Of a stretch of 39,392 bases of DNA, positions 18,429 through 31,084 are shown one piece after another. This DNA comes from Mesorhizobium metallidurans STM 2683 (lineage in GTDB: Bacteria; Pseudomonadota; Alphaproteobacteria; Rhizobiales; Rhizobiaceae), in contig NZ_CAUM01000076.1 in assembly GCF_000350085.1 (NCBI RefSeq), forward strand, positions 1 to 39,392, given 5' to 3'. The position numbers and the translations under genes are program-made. Every line of letters starts with the position of its first letter. Position 1 is the stretch's first letter. The notes beneath the pieces were generated by a model that made no database searches, was not told the DNA's origin, and saw only the letters and a list, made by a program, of their open reading frames with translations.

Positions 18429-19693
18429 TGTCGCGGTCGCCGGTCTGGCATCCATTCACCCAGCACGCGATCGAGCCGGCCATGCCGTCCGTTGTCCGCA
18501 CGGAAGGGGCCTGGCTAGAGACGAATGACGGAAGGCATATCCTCGATGCAATCTCTTCCTGGTGGGTGGTCACCCATGGGCACCGCCATTCACGGATCAT
18601 GGAAGCAATCCGGAATGCGACTGAGATGCTCGACCAGGTGATCTTCGCCGGTCTCACCCATCAGCCGGCAGAGCAATTGGCCTCGGCGCTGATCGAAATA
18701 GTGCCGGCAGGCCTCGACTGGGTGTTCTATTCCGACAGTGGATCCACGTCCGTCGAAGTCGCGCTGAAGATGGCGCTCGGCCACTTCCGCAACATCGGCG
18801 CGCCGCGCTCGCGCATCGTCGCCATGGAACACAGCTATCATGGCGACACGATCGGCACGATGAGCATCGGCGCCCGCGGCGTGTTCAACGCCGCTTACGA
18901 GCCCCTGCTGTTCGAGGTCGACACCATTCCCTTCCCAGCCGCAGGGCGCGAGCAAGAGACGCTGGATCGGTTCGAGGTTTTGTCTCGCGACCGCCGCGCC
19001 GCCGCGCTGATCGTCGAGCCGCTCGTGCTTGGCGCCGGCGGCATGCTGATGTATCCGGCCTGGGTTCTGGCCGAATTGAAGAAGATCACTGAGGCCTCCG
19101 GCACGCTCCTGATCGCCGACGAAGTGATGACCGGCTGGGGGCGCACCGGAAGCACGTTCGCCTGCGAGCAGGCGTCCATCTCTCCGGATATCCTGTGCAC
19201 CTCGAAGGGCTTGACTGGCGGCGCCATCCCGCTGGCGGCCACACTCGCGACCGATGCCATCTTCCAGGCCCACTATTCCGTGGACCGGAAGAAGACCTTT
19301 TTCCACTCAAGTTCCTACACCGCCAATCCGATCGCCTGCGCGGCCGCATTCGCCAATGTCGAGGTATGGCGGGACGAGCCGGTGGCCGAGCGGATTGCGG
19401 CCTTGAGCGCCGGGCAGGCCGTCGGGCTTCGACGCTTTCGCAACAATGCCAACTTCACAGATTGCCGGGCGACCGGCACGATCGCAGCTCTCGATCTGCG
19501 CGCCGGCTCGGCCGGCTATCTGGCCGAGATCGGACCAAAGCTGCGCGCTTTCTTCCTCGAGCGCGGCCTGCTCGTGCGCCCGCTCGGTAATGTGCTCTAT
19601 GTTCTGCCGCCCTATTGCATCACCGCAGAGGAGCTAGACGGGCTCTATGACGCCATCGAGGAGGCCGGCGAACGCTTCGGTTCGCGGTCATGA
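18425..19693 (+). CDS. bioA: Adenosylmethionine-8-amino-7-oxononanoate transaminase BioA
   Basis: PLP transaminase making 7,8-diaminopelargonate with SAM as amino donor. The 422-residue protein shows [63 protein letters not shown] and the PLP-lysine segment [15 protein letters not shown]. The ATG at 18425 overlaps the bioD stop; the second ATG, 3 nt later, is equally possible. The longer upstream frame lies within bioD and is not coding. Confidence 0.94.
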   Translation: MMSRSPVWHPFTQHAIEPAMPSVVRTEGAWLETNDGRHILDAISSWWVVTHGHRHSRIMEAIRNATEMLDQVIFAGLTHQPAEQLASALIEIVPAGLDWVFYSDSGSTSVEVALKMALGHFRNIGAPRSRIVAMEHSYHGDTIGTMSIGARGVFNAAYEPLLFEVDTIPFPAAGREQETLDRFEVLSRDRRAAALIVEPLVLGAGGMLMYPAWVLAELKKITEASGTLLIADEVMTGWGRTGSTFACEQASISPDILCTSKGLTGGAIPLAATLATDAIFQAHYSVDRKKTFFHSSSYTANPIACAAAFANVEVWRDEPVAERIAALSAGQAVGLRRFRNNANFTDCRATGTIAALDLRAGSAGYLAEIGPKLRAFFLERGLLVRPLGNVLYVLPPYCITAEELDGLYDAIEEAGERFGSRS

Positions 19694-20673
19694 ACCGGTC
19701 GTCGCGCTTTCTAGGGTTTGGCGATCATGCGCCGGCCCGAAAGGTGGAGAACCAGGAAATCGAGACCCGTCTTGGACTCGAACCCGGCTGGATCGAGCAG
19801 CGCACCGGAATTCGTTCGCGCTTCTGGGCAACCGACCAGGATACGCTGTCGGGCATTGCCGCGCAGGCCGGCGACATGGCACTGGCGAATTCCGGCCTCG
19901 ACCGTGGCGACATCGGCCTGCTGTTACTCGCCACCTCGACGCCCGATCACCTTCTGCCGCCCAGCGCGCCGCTGGTAGCACATCGCCTGGGCTTAGGCCG
20001 CGCCGGTGCGGTTGACCTCACAGGCGCCTGCGCCGGCTTTATCTATGCCCTGATGTTTGCCGACGGATTCACCCGCCTCCATGGCAAAGCGACCTTGGTC
20101 ATCGCCGCCAACATCCTCAGTCGCCGCATCAATCCAGTCGAGCGCGCAAGCGCGGTGCTGTTTGCCGATGCCGCCGGCGCCGTGGTGATTGCCCCGTGCG
20201 AAGAGCCGGATCGGGGCATTCTCGGCGCCGCGTTGGCTTCGGACGGCTCGCGCTACGGGCTGATCCAGATTCCCGCCGGAGGAAGCAACACACCGTTCCA
20301 CGGCGGCATGGACCTCGGGCAGACCCGCATGACGATCGCCAACGGCCGCGAAGTGTTCGCCAAGGCCGTGGAGATGATGTCTCGCTGCTCGCAGGACGCG
20401 CTCTCTGCTGCCCGAATGCGGTCGCAAGACATCGATCGGTTCGTGCCACACCAGGCCAATGTCCGCATTTTCGATGTGGTCGGGAGGAGCCTCGGAATAG
20501 CGGATCAAGCGATCGTCAAGACGATCGCCGAGTACGGCAACTCTTCCGCCGCGACCATCCCGCTCTCGCTCTCGCTTTCGCATCGGGCGCAGCCGTTTCG
20601 GCCGGGCGAAAAGATTCTCCTTGCGGCGGCGGGTGCCGGTCTCACCGGAGGCGCCCTCATCCTCGGAATTTAG
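19690..20673 (+). CDS. bioZ: BioZ, FabH-like 3-ketopimeloyl-ACP-forming ketosynthase
   Basis: A ketoacyl-ACP synthase III homologue at the end of the biotin operon. In Agrobacterium/rhizobial BioZ the enzyme condenses glutaryl-CoA with malonyl-ACP to supply the pimeloyl moiety, replacing BioC/BioH. The 327-residue product keeps the catalytic triad of the family: Cys in [13 protein letters not shown], His in VPHQANVRI and Asn in [11 protein letters not shown]. The C-terminal [20 protein letters not shown] is typical FabH. It begins in the bioA stop (ATGA). The operon link is what separates BioZ from housekeeping FabH. Confidence 0.92.
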   Translation: MNRSSRFLGFGDHAPARKVENQEIETRLGLEPGWIEQRTGIRSRFWATDQDTLSGIAAQAGDMALANSGLDRGDIGLLLLATSTPDHLLPPSAPLVAHRLGLGRAGAVDLTGACAGFIYALMFADGFTRLHGKATLVIAANILSRRINPVERASAVLFADAAGAVVIAPCEEPDRGILGAALASDGSRYGLIQIPAGGSNTPFHGGMDLGQTRMTIANGREVFAKAVEMMSRCSQDALSAARMRSQDIDRFVPHQANVRIFDVVGRSLGIADQAIVKTIAEYGNSSAATIPLSLSLSHRAQPFRPGEKILLAAAGAGLTGGALILGI

Positions 20674-21000
20674 CGGCACGACGGCCATGCACAGGATTTG
20701 TCACGAATGACACTAGCAAAACGGGCCCAATGCGAAAAAATAGTCGCCGGCAAGCTGCATGGGCGCTGGTTCGGTGACGCGAGAGCGAAAACCCTGCAGA
20801 CGATTTTCTCGAGCAGGACGATCGGCAAGGCTACCTTGCTGGGCGAGGAGTGGTTGGCGCCAGTCTAGGAGAGCGGAGGTATCCAACTCCTGATTGCGAT
20901 GAAGTCATCCTCGATATGTCGGCCCTTATTGGTCAATATCGTAACGGCAGTAGTGGCAGCCGTGAATTGAATAACCGGCCCCTCGAAGGCATCAACTGTC
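20674..21000 (+). other. Intergenic region between bioZ and the exporter gene
   Basis: No recognised gene. A small open frame (20707-20868, 53 codons, starting MTLAKRAQCEKIV and ending EEWLAPV) has plausible composition but no family I know. No strong terminator after bioZ was seen. Confidence 0.3.
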
Positions 21001-22647
21001 ATGCAGTCCGAAAAAAATGCTCATCTGCCTGTCTCAACAACGCTGGCTCCATTTCGGAACCCGGTGTTTCGCTCGATCTGGACGGCCACACAAATATCCA
21101 GCCTCGGATGGCTCGTGCAAACGGTCGCCATCAGTTGGCTGATGGCCACGATTTCCGCTTCGGATCTGATGGTTGCACTCGTGCAGGCCGCATCCACATT
21201 GCCGGTATTCTTCCTCTCAATTCTTGCCGGAGCCATCGCCGACAACTTCAGCCGCCGATGGGTGATGTTTGCGGGGCACTGCCTGATAGCATTGGCATCA
21301 ACGACGCTGATGATTTCTGTCGGTCTGGGATTTGCCGGTCCCTGGCTAATTCTCGGACTAGGTTTCCTGGCCGGCTGCGGCTTTGCCTTGAATGATCCGG
21401 CCTGGCACGCTTCTGTTGGTGATATCCTTCACAAGCGCGACATCCCGGCTGCGGTGACGCTTATGTCCGTCGGATACAACATTGTGCGCAGCGTTGGTCC
21501 GGCTTTGGGTGGCGTAGTCTTGGCATTCTTTGGACCGCTGGCCGCTTTCGCGTTGGCAGCGTTGAGTGATCTGGCGCCTCTAAGCGCAATATGGCGTACT
21601 CGATGGGATGTTCGCACTTCCCCTCTCCCTCGTGAACGAATGACGATGGCAATTCATGACGGAGTGCGCTTCACGGTATTGTCCTTGGAGATCAGGGCAG
21701 CGATTGCCCGTGCAACCTTTTTCGGGCTGGCAAGCATCTCCATCCTTGCGCTACTCCCACTAGTCGTCCGGGATCAGCTGAAAAGCGGCCCAATCGTCTA
21801 CGGCATCTTGCTGGCCGGCTTCGGCATGGGTGCTTTCGTCGCGGGCATGAGCAATAGCTTTCTAAGGCGGATCACGTCTCAAAACAGGCTGGTATCGTTC
21901 GCCTCTGTTGCTTGTGCAGCATGTTGCCTTTCCCTTGCACTCACATCATCGGTCGCCGTGGCGGCCATTTCGCTGGCACTTGGTGGCGCGGGTTGGCTTA
22001 TCACCTGGACGGGCATTGACGTGTCGGTGCAGCTGGCAAGCCCAAGGTGGGTCGTCGGCCGCACACTGTCGATATACTACGCCCTGAGCGCAGGGGGTAT
22101 GGCGGCCGGCAGCTGGATCTGGGGTACTGTCGCACAGGACTACTCCTTAGCCTGGGCTTTGCAGGGCGCCGCAGGCGCTCTGTTGCTGGTTGCAGCTGCG
22201 GGGATACTGTTGCCGGTCCGTCCATGGGAAGAAACGGATCAGGAAAGTTCGGATTTTCACCCGCCGGAGCTGGCACTCGAGTTGAAGCCCAGGAGTGGCC
22301 CCATAGTCGTGAAGGTCGAGTATCTTATAGCCGAAGAGAATATCGAGACCTTTCTGGGCTACATGCGCGCAAGGCGCCATGTTCAGAGCCGTGCCGGTGC
22401 GCGAAACTGGACACTCCAGCGAAATCTTCAAACGCCTTCGATTTGGACAGAGACATTCCGCACGCCAACCTGGATGGACTTTCTTCGCCTGAATCATCGG
22501 CTCACGGCAGCGGACAAGGAAGTCGGCCAGCGTCTCCTGGCACTGCATGATGGAGAGCGTCCTCCGCAAACAGTGCTTTCGATCGAACGAACGACTGAGG
22601 CAGCTCGTACCCGTGCCTCGACAATCTTTTCTCGTCCTCCGAGGTGA
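21001..22647 (+). CDS. MFS_3-type exporter with C-terminal soluble domain
   Basis: A 548-residue inner-membrane protein. The first about 400 residues form roughly 12 hydrophobic segments, with MFS landmarks such as LAGAIADNFSRRWVMFAG (loop 2-3) and GFGMGAFVAG. A soluble C-terminal domain follows (from about residue 435: VKVEYLIAEENIETFLGYM, RAGARNWTLQRN, ETFRTPTWMDFLRLNHRLT). This looks like the ABM-like tail found on members of the MFS_3/EntS-related family (PF05977). Such proteins export siderophores or other small molecules; the substrate here is unknown. GAAGG lies about 13 nt before the ATG. It stands alone after the bio operon. Confidence 0.82.
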   Translation: MQSEKNAHLPVSTTLAPFRNPVFRSIWTATQISSLGWLVQTVAISWLMATISASDLMVALVQAASTLPVFFLSILAGAIADNFSRRWVMFAGHCLIALASTTLMISVGLGFAGPWLILGLGFLAGCGFALNDPAWHASVGDILHKRDIPAAVTLMSVGYNIVRSVGPALGGVVLAFFGPLAAFALAALSDLAPLSAIWRTRWDVRTSPLPRERMTMAIHDGVRFTVLSLEIRAAIARATFFGLASISILALLPLVVRDQLKSGPIVYGILLAGFGMGAFVAGMSNSFLRRITSQNRLVSFASVACAACCLSLALTSSVAVAAISLALGGAGWLITWTGIDVSVQLASPRWVVGRTLSIYYALSAGGMAAGSWIWGTVAQDYSLAWALQGAAGALLLVAAAGILLPVRPWEETDQESSDFHPPELALELKPRSGPIVVKVEYLIAEENIETFLGYMRARRHVQSRAGARNWTLQRNLQTPSIWTETFRTPTWMDFLRLNHRLTAADKEVGQRLLALHDGERPPQTVLSIERTTEAARTRASTIFSRPPR

Positions 22648-23124
22648 CGTGATCACGAAAGCGATCGCATCGCGCATTGGGATCTGCCGCGCCGGTCGAC
22701 TGAAGCAGCGCGAAGGCCGCATCGCCAGTACGCGGAGCCTATGCGTCCGGCGCTCTCTCGCGAATACCTATGCCGCCGCGGGGCTTGAGGCCGGGGGCAG
22801 GAACGGTCCGTTCCGGGCCATCTTCGATGCGGCGCGCGACGGCAAGAAGGAGGGCATGGGTTTCGAGCGCTGGTGGTCGCGCCTGCGCACAAGCCGATCA
22901 GCAGCACGTTCGACGTGCGCTTCAGCAGCGCTGTGCGGCTCAGAGACTGGCAGAGCAGGATCTGACTCGCTACCGGCTGGCGCTGGGCCAGCCAGAACCA
23001 GGCCTGTTCGAGGACGGCGCTGGCGCTCGACCTTTCGGCCCCGGACATGGAATCAGGGCGGGGGAAGCCGCCTTGACGCCCTTGCAGGACGCGATCTCAA
23101 CCGCGAACGACAAGCTTTCAGGGA
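22648..23124. other. Gene-poor scrap, probable broken mobile or conjugation DNA
   Basis: Between the exporter and hipA no intact gene is visible. Several partially overlapping plus-strand frames (for example SLANTYAAAGLEAGGRNGPF and ALQQRCAAQRLAEQDLTRY) have a composition like coding DNA but are interrupted. I could not assign a family. Confidence 0.3.
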
Positions 23125-24411
23125 TCATTGCTGCGCCCTTTGGGCGGCTTGCCGTTCCCGATGTTCGAACGCGTCGGTGAAGCTATCGAGTTCTTGGGGC
23201 GTCATCCCAAGCGCCCGCCCCTCCTCACGCCATGAGGCAACCGCCTTTTCGACTTCTGCGAGTATCGTCTTCGCTCGATCGCTCCTGATCCGGAAATAAG
23301 CGATTACTGACATCAGTGCGTCCACAGTCGCTTCGGGCCCAGTTTCCTCGGATATCCAGGTTTTCAGCTCTCGCACGCGCTCAGGGAACGGGTTGATGTC
23401 GAATGCAGGCGCCAGGCGCCATTGCCCGCGATGCACATGGAGAAAGCCGTGATTGTGGAGGTGGTCATCGACATTGGTGATAAGGATCGAGAACGCGATG
23501 CGCCGCCAAAGCTCTTCAATGTTGGCCGCTGGCTGGCTGCCGTGCTGACGAAGCACATCCACGAGTTCAGTATAGCTATGCTCGCCAACGTCCCCTGACT
23601 CTGCGCCGATCATCGTGGCGGCCGAGATATACATGAGTCGATTGCCGTTCTGAGTCCTATCGAAACGCCGTATGAGCGCGACAGGGGCGCCGTCGCTGTC
23701 GAGCAGACGTGTCTCAGCAGCATCCACGCCGGCTTTTCTGGCCAAATTCATGGCGAGCACTTCGCCCTTTGTGACAGAGCGATCATCGGCAACGCTCGGA
23801 AACTTACCGATAGCGAGGCGTCCGTCGTCGTCGACGACAGAACACTTCGGACGAAGGCCCCCAAGGGACGTGCCACGTCCACGCAAATAGGCGAGGTCCG
23901 TTGCCGTCTCGGTGTTCGTCTCGACCGCCTGCGTCGCTGCGAGGAGTTGACCGATTTCAATGAGCGGCGGCGTGGTGCGTCGACCCTCCTCGGTCGTTCT
24001 TTGGTAACGCCCTTCTTCGTCCTGCAACCGGAGCGCACCAACGCGGCTCATGTCGTCCACTGCCAAGAGGTAATCCATCGCGTTCAGAGGCCGCGTTTCG
24101 GCGACATTTCCCGCCCGGCGCGCCTCTTGGCGACGCTTGGCGTGGTCGCGCTGGATGACACGCCGGCCCCATCCGTCCGGCTCCGTGTCGGCGATCGCGT
24201 TGTGGAACACGGACCCGTCGCCGGTCTTTCGATGGAATTGGGGGCCTGAGACGAGTGGCAGACCGGGTTCGATCGAGAAGCCTTCCGCTGCTCTCAGCCA
24301 ACCTGCATGATATTCAAAGGCAGCGCTCTCGCGCGCACCCTGCTGATCATAGCGCAACGTGCCCAGTGGCGTCGCTTCCTCGCCAATGTGAACAGCAATA
24401 GAACGTCTCAT
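23125..24411 (-). CDS. hipA: HipA-family serine/threonine kinase toxin
   Basis: The 428-residue protein has the HipA layout: an N-terminal subdomain (GTLRYDQQGARESAAFEYH, LPLVSGPQFHRKTG), the GVRALR-like segment SRVGALRLQ, the glycine loop RGRGTSLGGLRPKCSV with the ATP-binding Lys, and ALIRRFDRT. The kinase catalytic loop is NVDDHLHNHGFL and the metal-binding motif AFDINP. Family members phosphorylate aminoacyl-tRNA synthetases and are neutralised by HipB. It starts in the hipB stop (ATGA), so the pair is translationally coupled. All kinase residues I can check are present, so the toxin may be active. Confidence 0.9.
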   Translation of the reverse strand: MRRSIAVHIGEEATPLGTLRYDQQGARESAAFEYHAGWLRAAEGFSIEPGLPLVSGPQFHRKTGDGSVFHNAIADTEPDGWGRRVIQRDHAKRRQEARRAGNVAETRPLNAMDYLLAVDDMSRVGALRLQDEEGRYQRTTEEGRRTTPPLIEIGQLLAATQAVETNTETATDLAYLRGRGTSLGGLRPKCSVVDDDGRLAIGKFPSVADDRSVTKGEVLAMNLARKAGVDAAETRLLDSDGAPVALIRRFDRTQNGNRLMYISAATMIGAESGDVGEHSYTELVDVLRQHGSQPAANIEELWRRIAFSILITNVDDHLHNHGFLHVHRGQWRLAPAFDINPFPERVRELKTWISEETGPEATVDALMSVIAYFRIRSDRAKTILAEVEKAVASWREEGRALGMTPQELDSFTDAFEHRERQAAQRAQQ

Positions 24412-24740
24412 ATTGCACCCGGTGGCTTCCTGACCCTTACCCTTTTGGGCAAACGTTCGGCGTCGAGGAGCAGGCCTTGCTCATCGCGATGCGCGTCGAC
24501 GATCTGCGTCAAAGCCTCATCAAAGCCCAGAACAAAAAAGGTCATGGCGTAGGCCCCCATAGCGACGGTCGGGTCTCCTTTTTCGATCTTCAGATAGGTG
24601 CTCTTTGCGACACCCAATCGTTCCGCCATCATCATGATCGTCAGGCTGCGCTTCTTACGGGCGAGCGCAATGTCGGCGCCGAGCTTGCCAAGCGCCCTCT
24701 TGACTCTGGGAGGCAATGTATCTGTCACTGTTGAGCGCAT
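24408..24740 (-). CDS. hipB: HipB-like antitoxin, XRE helix-turn-helix
   Basis: A 110-residue DNA-binding antitoxin: ADIALARKKRSLTIMMMAERLGVAKSTYLKIEKGDPTVAMG is a Cro/C1-type helix-turn-helix (about residues 23-64, quoted as key residues only: RLGVAKSTYLKIEKGD). It should bind the palindrome just upstream and hold HipA inactive. The ATG at 24740 has no clear ribosome binding site and sits 3 nt from the operator, so translation may be leaderless or start at the internal GTG at codon 5. Confidence 0.87.
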   Translation of the reverse strand: MRSTVTDTLPPRVKRALGKLGADIALARKKRSLTIMMMAERLGVAKSTYLKIEKGDPTVAMGAYAMTFFVLGFDEALTQIVDAHRDEQGLLLDAERLPKRVRVRKPPGAI

Positions 24741-24743
24741 TTT

Positions 24744-24792
24744 TGTCTCATAAAAACGACCTTAACTGTTTTTAGGTCGTTTATATAAGACA
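24744..24792. promoter_or_regulatory. 49-bp near-palindromic hipBA operator/promoter
   Basis: Two nested inverted repeats share one centre (24768): outer TGTCTCATAAAA / TTATATAAGACA (10 of 12 match) and inner AAACGACCT / AGGTCGTTT (perfect). The element ends 3 nt before the hipB start and contains a TATATAA-like -10. It is a likely autoregulatory site for HipB-HipA. Confidence 0.65.
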
Positions 24793-25075
24793 TAAACCGT
24801 GATCTGTCGAGAGTTGGCCTGTTTGACCGAATCGAACAAGGCGGTGGCGCTGAAACCAACCACACTAATCTCGTGAGCATGCATCCATGCGATCCGCAAA
24901 GGGCGCCAGGTGAGTCGCACAGGGATGTGAACGATTGCGCCGCTGCAAAACGGAACGGGCCATGGTTGGCACGATCCAGATGGCGGCGCTCCCGCCTGAC
25001 GTCCGAGCGGCGGCGCCGCATGCTGTCTCGACCCGAGCTTCACAGCAAACAGATGCTGTCGGTATCGAACGAAAG
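24793..25075. other. Intergenic region before the NifA-type site
   Basis: No gene recognised; both strands hold only low-quality frames. It lies between the divergent hipBA and porin transcription units. Confidence 0.3.
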
Positions 25076-25091
25076 TGTCAGATATCGGACA
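25076..25091 (+). promoter_or_regulatory. NifA-type upstream activator sequence
   Basis: TGTCAGATATCGGACA fits TGT-N10-ACA exactly. It lies 124 bp upstream of the sigma-54 element at 25215, the normal distance for a NifA enhancer. Confidence 0.5.
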
Positions 25092-25214
25092 TACGAACCG
25101 TGTCCCAAACCTCTGCTTCGTGCTCAGCCTGACCCCCAAAAAGCAAAAAAGAAGGGGAGCGCGACGAAGTTGCGCCGGCCAATTAAGTGTCAGCGCGGAG
25201 CTACCTCTTCGGGA

Positions 25215-25230
25215 TGGCACGTCGCTTGCT
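25215..25230 (+). promoter_or_regulatory. Sigma-54 (-24/-12) promoter upstream of the porin
   Basis: TGGCACGTCGCTTGCT is a perfect match to TGGCACG-N4-TTGCW. The predicted start is near 25242, about 410 nt before the porin ATG, so the leader would be long; no convincing gene lies in between. Together with the TGT-N10-ACA site it suggests NifA/RpoN control in nitrogen-fixing cells. Confidence 0.6.
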
Positions 25231-25650
25231 GCTCCGCATCGAACGCCGACGGCCAACCCACACAACGGAGATGGATATTGGTTCAGAAGTGCTGAATCCC
25301 TGATGTAACTGAAAGAGTTTGACTGACAGTTGTGTGGAAGCGCAGCAAGGCAATAGGCGTTTTGCCTTTTCTTTGAGCCTGACGCAGGTCGAATCTCACC
25401 TCTTCGGACAGTTGATGACCAACCACAGTTGTTCTTCAATAAGTCATACAGTTGAAGAAGTGCGATTAAGCAAAATTACAAGTATCACTCGGCGTACTCT
25501 TAAAGTACACCGGAACTCCTCTAGTCAACTTAGTATCGCGCATTCCTTAGGTACGAAGGAGGAGCGCGATGCACATGTTTTTTCTCCTCGGATAGGCCAC
25601 GAGTTCGCTCTTTGACGCTTCCGACTTTAACCTTTGAATCGAGACCCAGA
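25231..25650 (+). other. Long leader region of the porin
   Basis: About 420 bp between the sigma-54 element and the porin ATG. It is less GC-rich than its surroundings. An open frame at 25319-25615 lacks family similarity and is not called. A housekeeping porin promoter may also lie here; none was identified with confidence. Confidence 0.35.
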
Positions 25651-26811
25651 ATGAACGTAAGCAGCCTTCTTCTCGGCTCAGTTGCGGCCCTGATCTCCGT
25701 TTCCGTCGCTCGCGCGGCGGACGAAGACTCCGCGCCGGGCCCGATCGAATACGTCAAGGTCTGCGACGTCTACGGTTCGGGCTACTTCCATATCCCCGAC
25801 ACGGAGACCTGCGTGCGCATCGGCGGCTACATCCGTTACGACGTCGGCCTCAGCGATGTCCGATCGTATGACGGGATAAGAACCTCCGATGTGAGAACTG
25901 GCGAGGCTCAGGGCACCTGGCGAAACAACACGCGTTTCACGTTCAAAACTTGGACGCGCCAGGAGACCGAACTCGGCGCACTGAAGACCTATACTGAAAC
26001 TCGCGTGAACTTCGGCAACCACAACGCTTATCCTGGTCCGGAAAGTCCTCACAAGTATAGCTTCAACAGCGGCGTCAAGTTGACTTCCGCCTGGATCCAG
26101 CTTGGTGGCCTCCGAGTTGGCAAGGACGAGTCGGCCTTCGACACGTTTACAGGCTACGCCGGAAACGTGCTCAATAACGTACTCGTTCCGTACGGCGACT
26201 TCGATACCAACGTGGCTCAGTATTACTTCGATGCCGATAATGGCTTTTCGGCTCTGGTTTCACTTGAACAAGGATCGGGTGTAGTCGGTACTATCGACAG
26301 CCATGTTCCGCACGTCGTCTTCGGCGTGAAACAGACGCAGGGCTGGGGCGCGATCACCGGCGTAATCGCTCGTGACAGCGACTACGAAGCTTTGGCCGGC
26401 AAGTTACGAGTGGATGTCAATGTCACAGATGACCTGTCGCTATTCGGAATGTTCGGCTACGGCTCCATTGGCAATCTCAACGATGACCCGACCAACGCGG
26501 TCGCCGCTCACGGTCGCGGCTTCTACAAAATTTGGAGCGGCAACTGGGCTTTCTGGGCGGGCGCCACTTACACGTTAAACGAGAAAACTTCGTTCAACCT
26601 TCAGGTCTCGGGTGATCAGCTCAGGAACTCTGGTCTGGCTGCAAACGTCGCCTATATGGTCGTTCCAGGTTTCACAGTCACAGCCGAAGTCGACTATGCC
26701 CACTACGGCAACTTCGGCGTCGGCACGCTCGACCGTTCCGGCGTGAACTGGACTCACCTCGGCAAAAAGAACAGCCTCGGCGGCATACTCCGATTCCAAA
26801 GCTCATTTTAG
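25651..26811 (+). CDS. Rhizobial outer-membrane porin (RopA/Porin_2 type)
   Basis: A 386-residue outer-membrane beta-barrel. The start MNVSSLLLGSVAALISVSVARA is a signal peptide ending in ARA before ADE. The mature part begins with the Porin_2 pattern YVKVCDVYGSGYFHIPDTETCVRIGGYIRYDVG, including the conserved Cys pair (quoted in part), then alternating beta strands. The C-terminus ends GGILRFQSSF with the terminal Phe needed for barrel assembly. The ATG at 25651 matches usual RopA starts; the frame is open 13 codons further up. Such porins admit small nutrients and serve as phage receptors. A sigma-54/NifA arrangement upstream hints at nodule-linked expression. Confidence 0.9.
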   Translation: MNVSSLLLGSVAALISVSVARAADEDSAPGPIEYVKVCDVYGSGYFHIPDTETCVRIGGYIRYDVGLSDVRSYDGIRTSDVRTGEAQGTWRNNTRFTFKTWTRQETELGALKTYTETRVNFGNHNAYPGPESPHKYSFNSGVKLTSAWIQLGGLRVGKDESAFDTFTGYAGNVLNNVLVPYGDFDTNVAQYYFDADNGFSALVSLEQGSGVVGTIDSHVPHVVFGVKQTQGWGAITGVIARDSDYEALAGKLRVDVNVTDDLSLFGMFGYGSIGNLNDDPTNAVAAHGRGFYKIWSGNWAFWAGATYTLNEKTSFNLQVSGDQLRNSGLAANVAYMVVPGFTVTAEVDYAHYGNFGVGTLDRSGVNWTHLGKKNSLGGILRFQSSF

Positions 26812-27419
26812 CGGAATCGAAGCTGCATCTCGGGTGGGCTGTAAAGCGGACCCAATCCCGCAAACGCTTGAGGACATTGCAAGCAAGCGTGCCAGGCTTG
26901 AAACCTCGACCTCAGGCGGACGATGTTTTTCGCCGAGCCGAACCGTGCGCCGGCTTTCGGTCGAACCGCCTCAGGAGCCTCTCGGTGAAGATCCGGCGCT
27001 GGCCTTATGAATTCGCGCATCGAAACCGCCTGCGTGGAGCCGGATTTCGACAACCCGCGCTCCTGCGACGGCAGATCGGTCAACCGGCGCATTAGTGACT
27101 GTGGGACGCGGCGGGCCGGCGGCCGCAACACGGACAGCACGAGTCCATCGCCTTCGGCCCGGCCACAGTCACTGTCGGCCTGCGGGAGAAGTTGGACAAT
27201 CGAAGGCTCGGGTGAAATCAGCGGGCGGAAGGCATGGAGCACAGGCAAATCACGGCGTCCACCGCGATTCCGACTCTTGGAACGTATTCGCACCATCCGT
27301 GAATACCGCAACCTGCACCAATGTGCGGAAGAATCCTGTTCGTCGAACTATGGGTGGCGCCACTAGCGAGCTTCGTCAGCTTCTTGTCAGCTCGTTCAGC
27401 TAAAGCATCAGGCCGTTGT
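26812..27419. other. Gene-poor region after the porin
   Basis: No recognised gene; frames on both strands are Arg/Ser/Pro-rich. The right end adjoins an IS630 relic, so part of it may be eroded mobile DNA. Confidence 0.3.
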
Positions 27420-27735
27420 TGATAGTTGCCGACACTAGCCGCCATATCGCCAACCGCGCATGCAGTGCTGTTCATGGATCTCGCTGGATGGCACACAAGG
27501 GCAAATCGCGACGTGCCGGAGAACCCAAGCCGTTTCCTGCCGTCGCGATGCCCCCGAACTAAAACCGGTGAAAAACCTCGGGCAAATACCTGCGCTCCAA
27601 CTTGCTCTCAAACTGGCCTTCGAACCTACGAGCCCATCATCGACGTGGCGTGCGAGGCTTGGCAGAACTCATCCCAAGTCCAGAAAGCATCACGTCAATC
27701 GCAATGACGTGTGGGTGCAAGTCGTCGGTAATCAT
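27420..27735 (+). pseudogene. Degenerate IS630-family transposase 3' part
   Basis: The plus strand shows, across three frames, the C-terminal half of an IS630/Tc1-type DDE transposase: AHAVLFMDLAGWHT (the 'DxAGWH' second catalytic Asp), VPENPSRFLPSRCP (P..LNP region, damaged), LLSNWPSNLRAH, YEPIIDVACEAWQN, then SITSIAMTCGC where (I)xSI(A)xRDW is expected. Frame changes and the lost catalytic Glu show it is dead. It lies just upstream of the thiamine riboswitch. Confidence 0.7.
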
Positions 27736-27865
27736 CCACGACCGCCGGTGTAAGTCATTTGGTATGGCATCCACAAACGGATGCTGCCAACTAGGCGATT
27801 GCTGCTTTCGGCCGGACCCGAATGCGCTTGACAAAACGGAGCCGGCCCGTTCAACCTGAGGCATT

Positions 27866-30885
<3,020 letters not shown>

Positions 30886-30889
<4 letters not shown>

Positions 30890-31083
30890 AACTGATCGTC
30901 AACGGCCAAGCGCTTGAGATTGACGCCTCAACGCTGGCCGAACTACTTGCCGCGCTCGACTATGAAGGCGATTGGCTGGCGACGGCCGTCAACAGCGACC
31001 TCGTACACAGAGTTAATCGGGCCGAGTTCCAGTTGAGCGACGGCGACCGGATTGAAATCCTATCACCCATGCAGGGAGGCTAG
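30886..31083 (+). CDS. thiS: Sulfur carrier protein ThiS
   Basis: A 65-residue ubiquitin-like sulfur carrier. It begins [13 protein letters not shown] and ends [12 protein letters not shown]; the C-terminal Gly-Gly is the site of adenylation and thiocarboxylation. It lies between thiO (4-nt overlap) and thiG. No thiF or thiI is in the window, so activation must come from elsewhere. Confidence 0.94.
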
Positions 31084-31084
31084 C

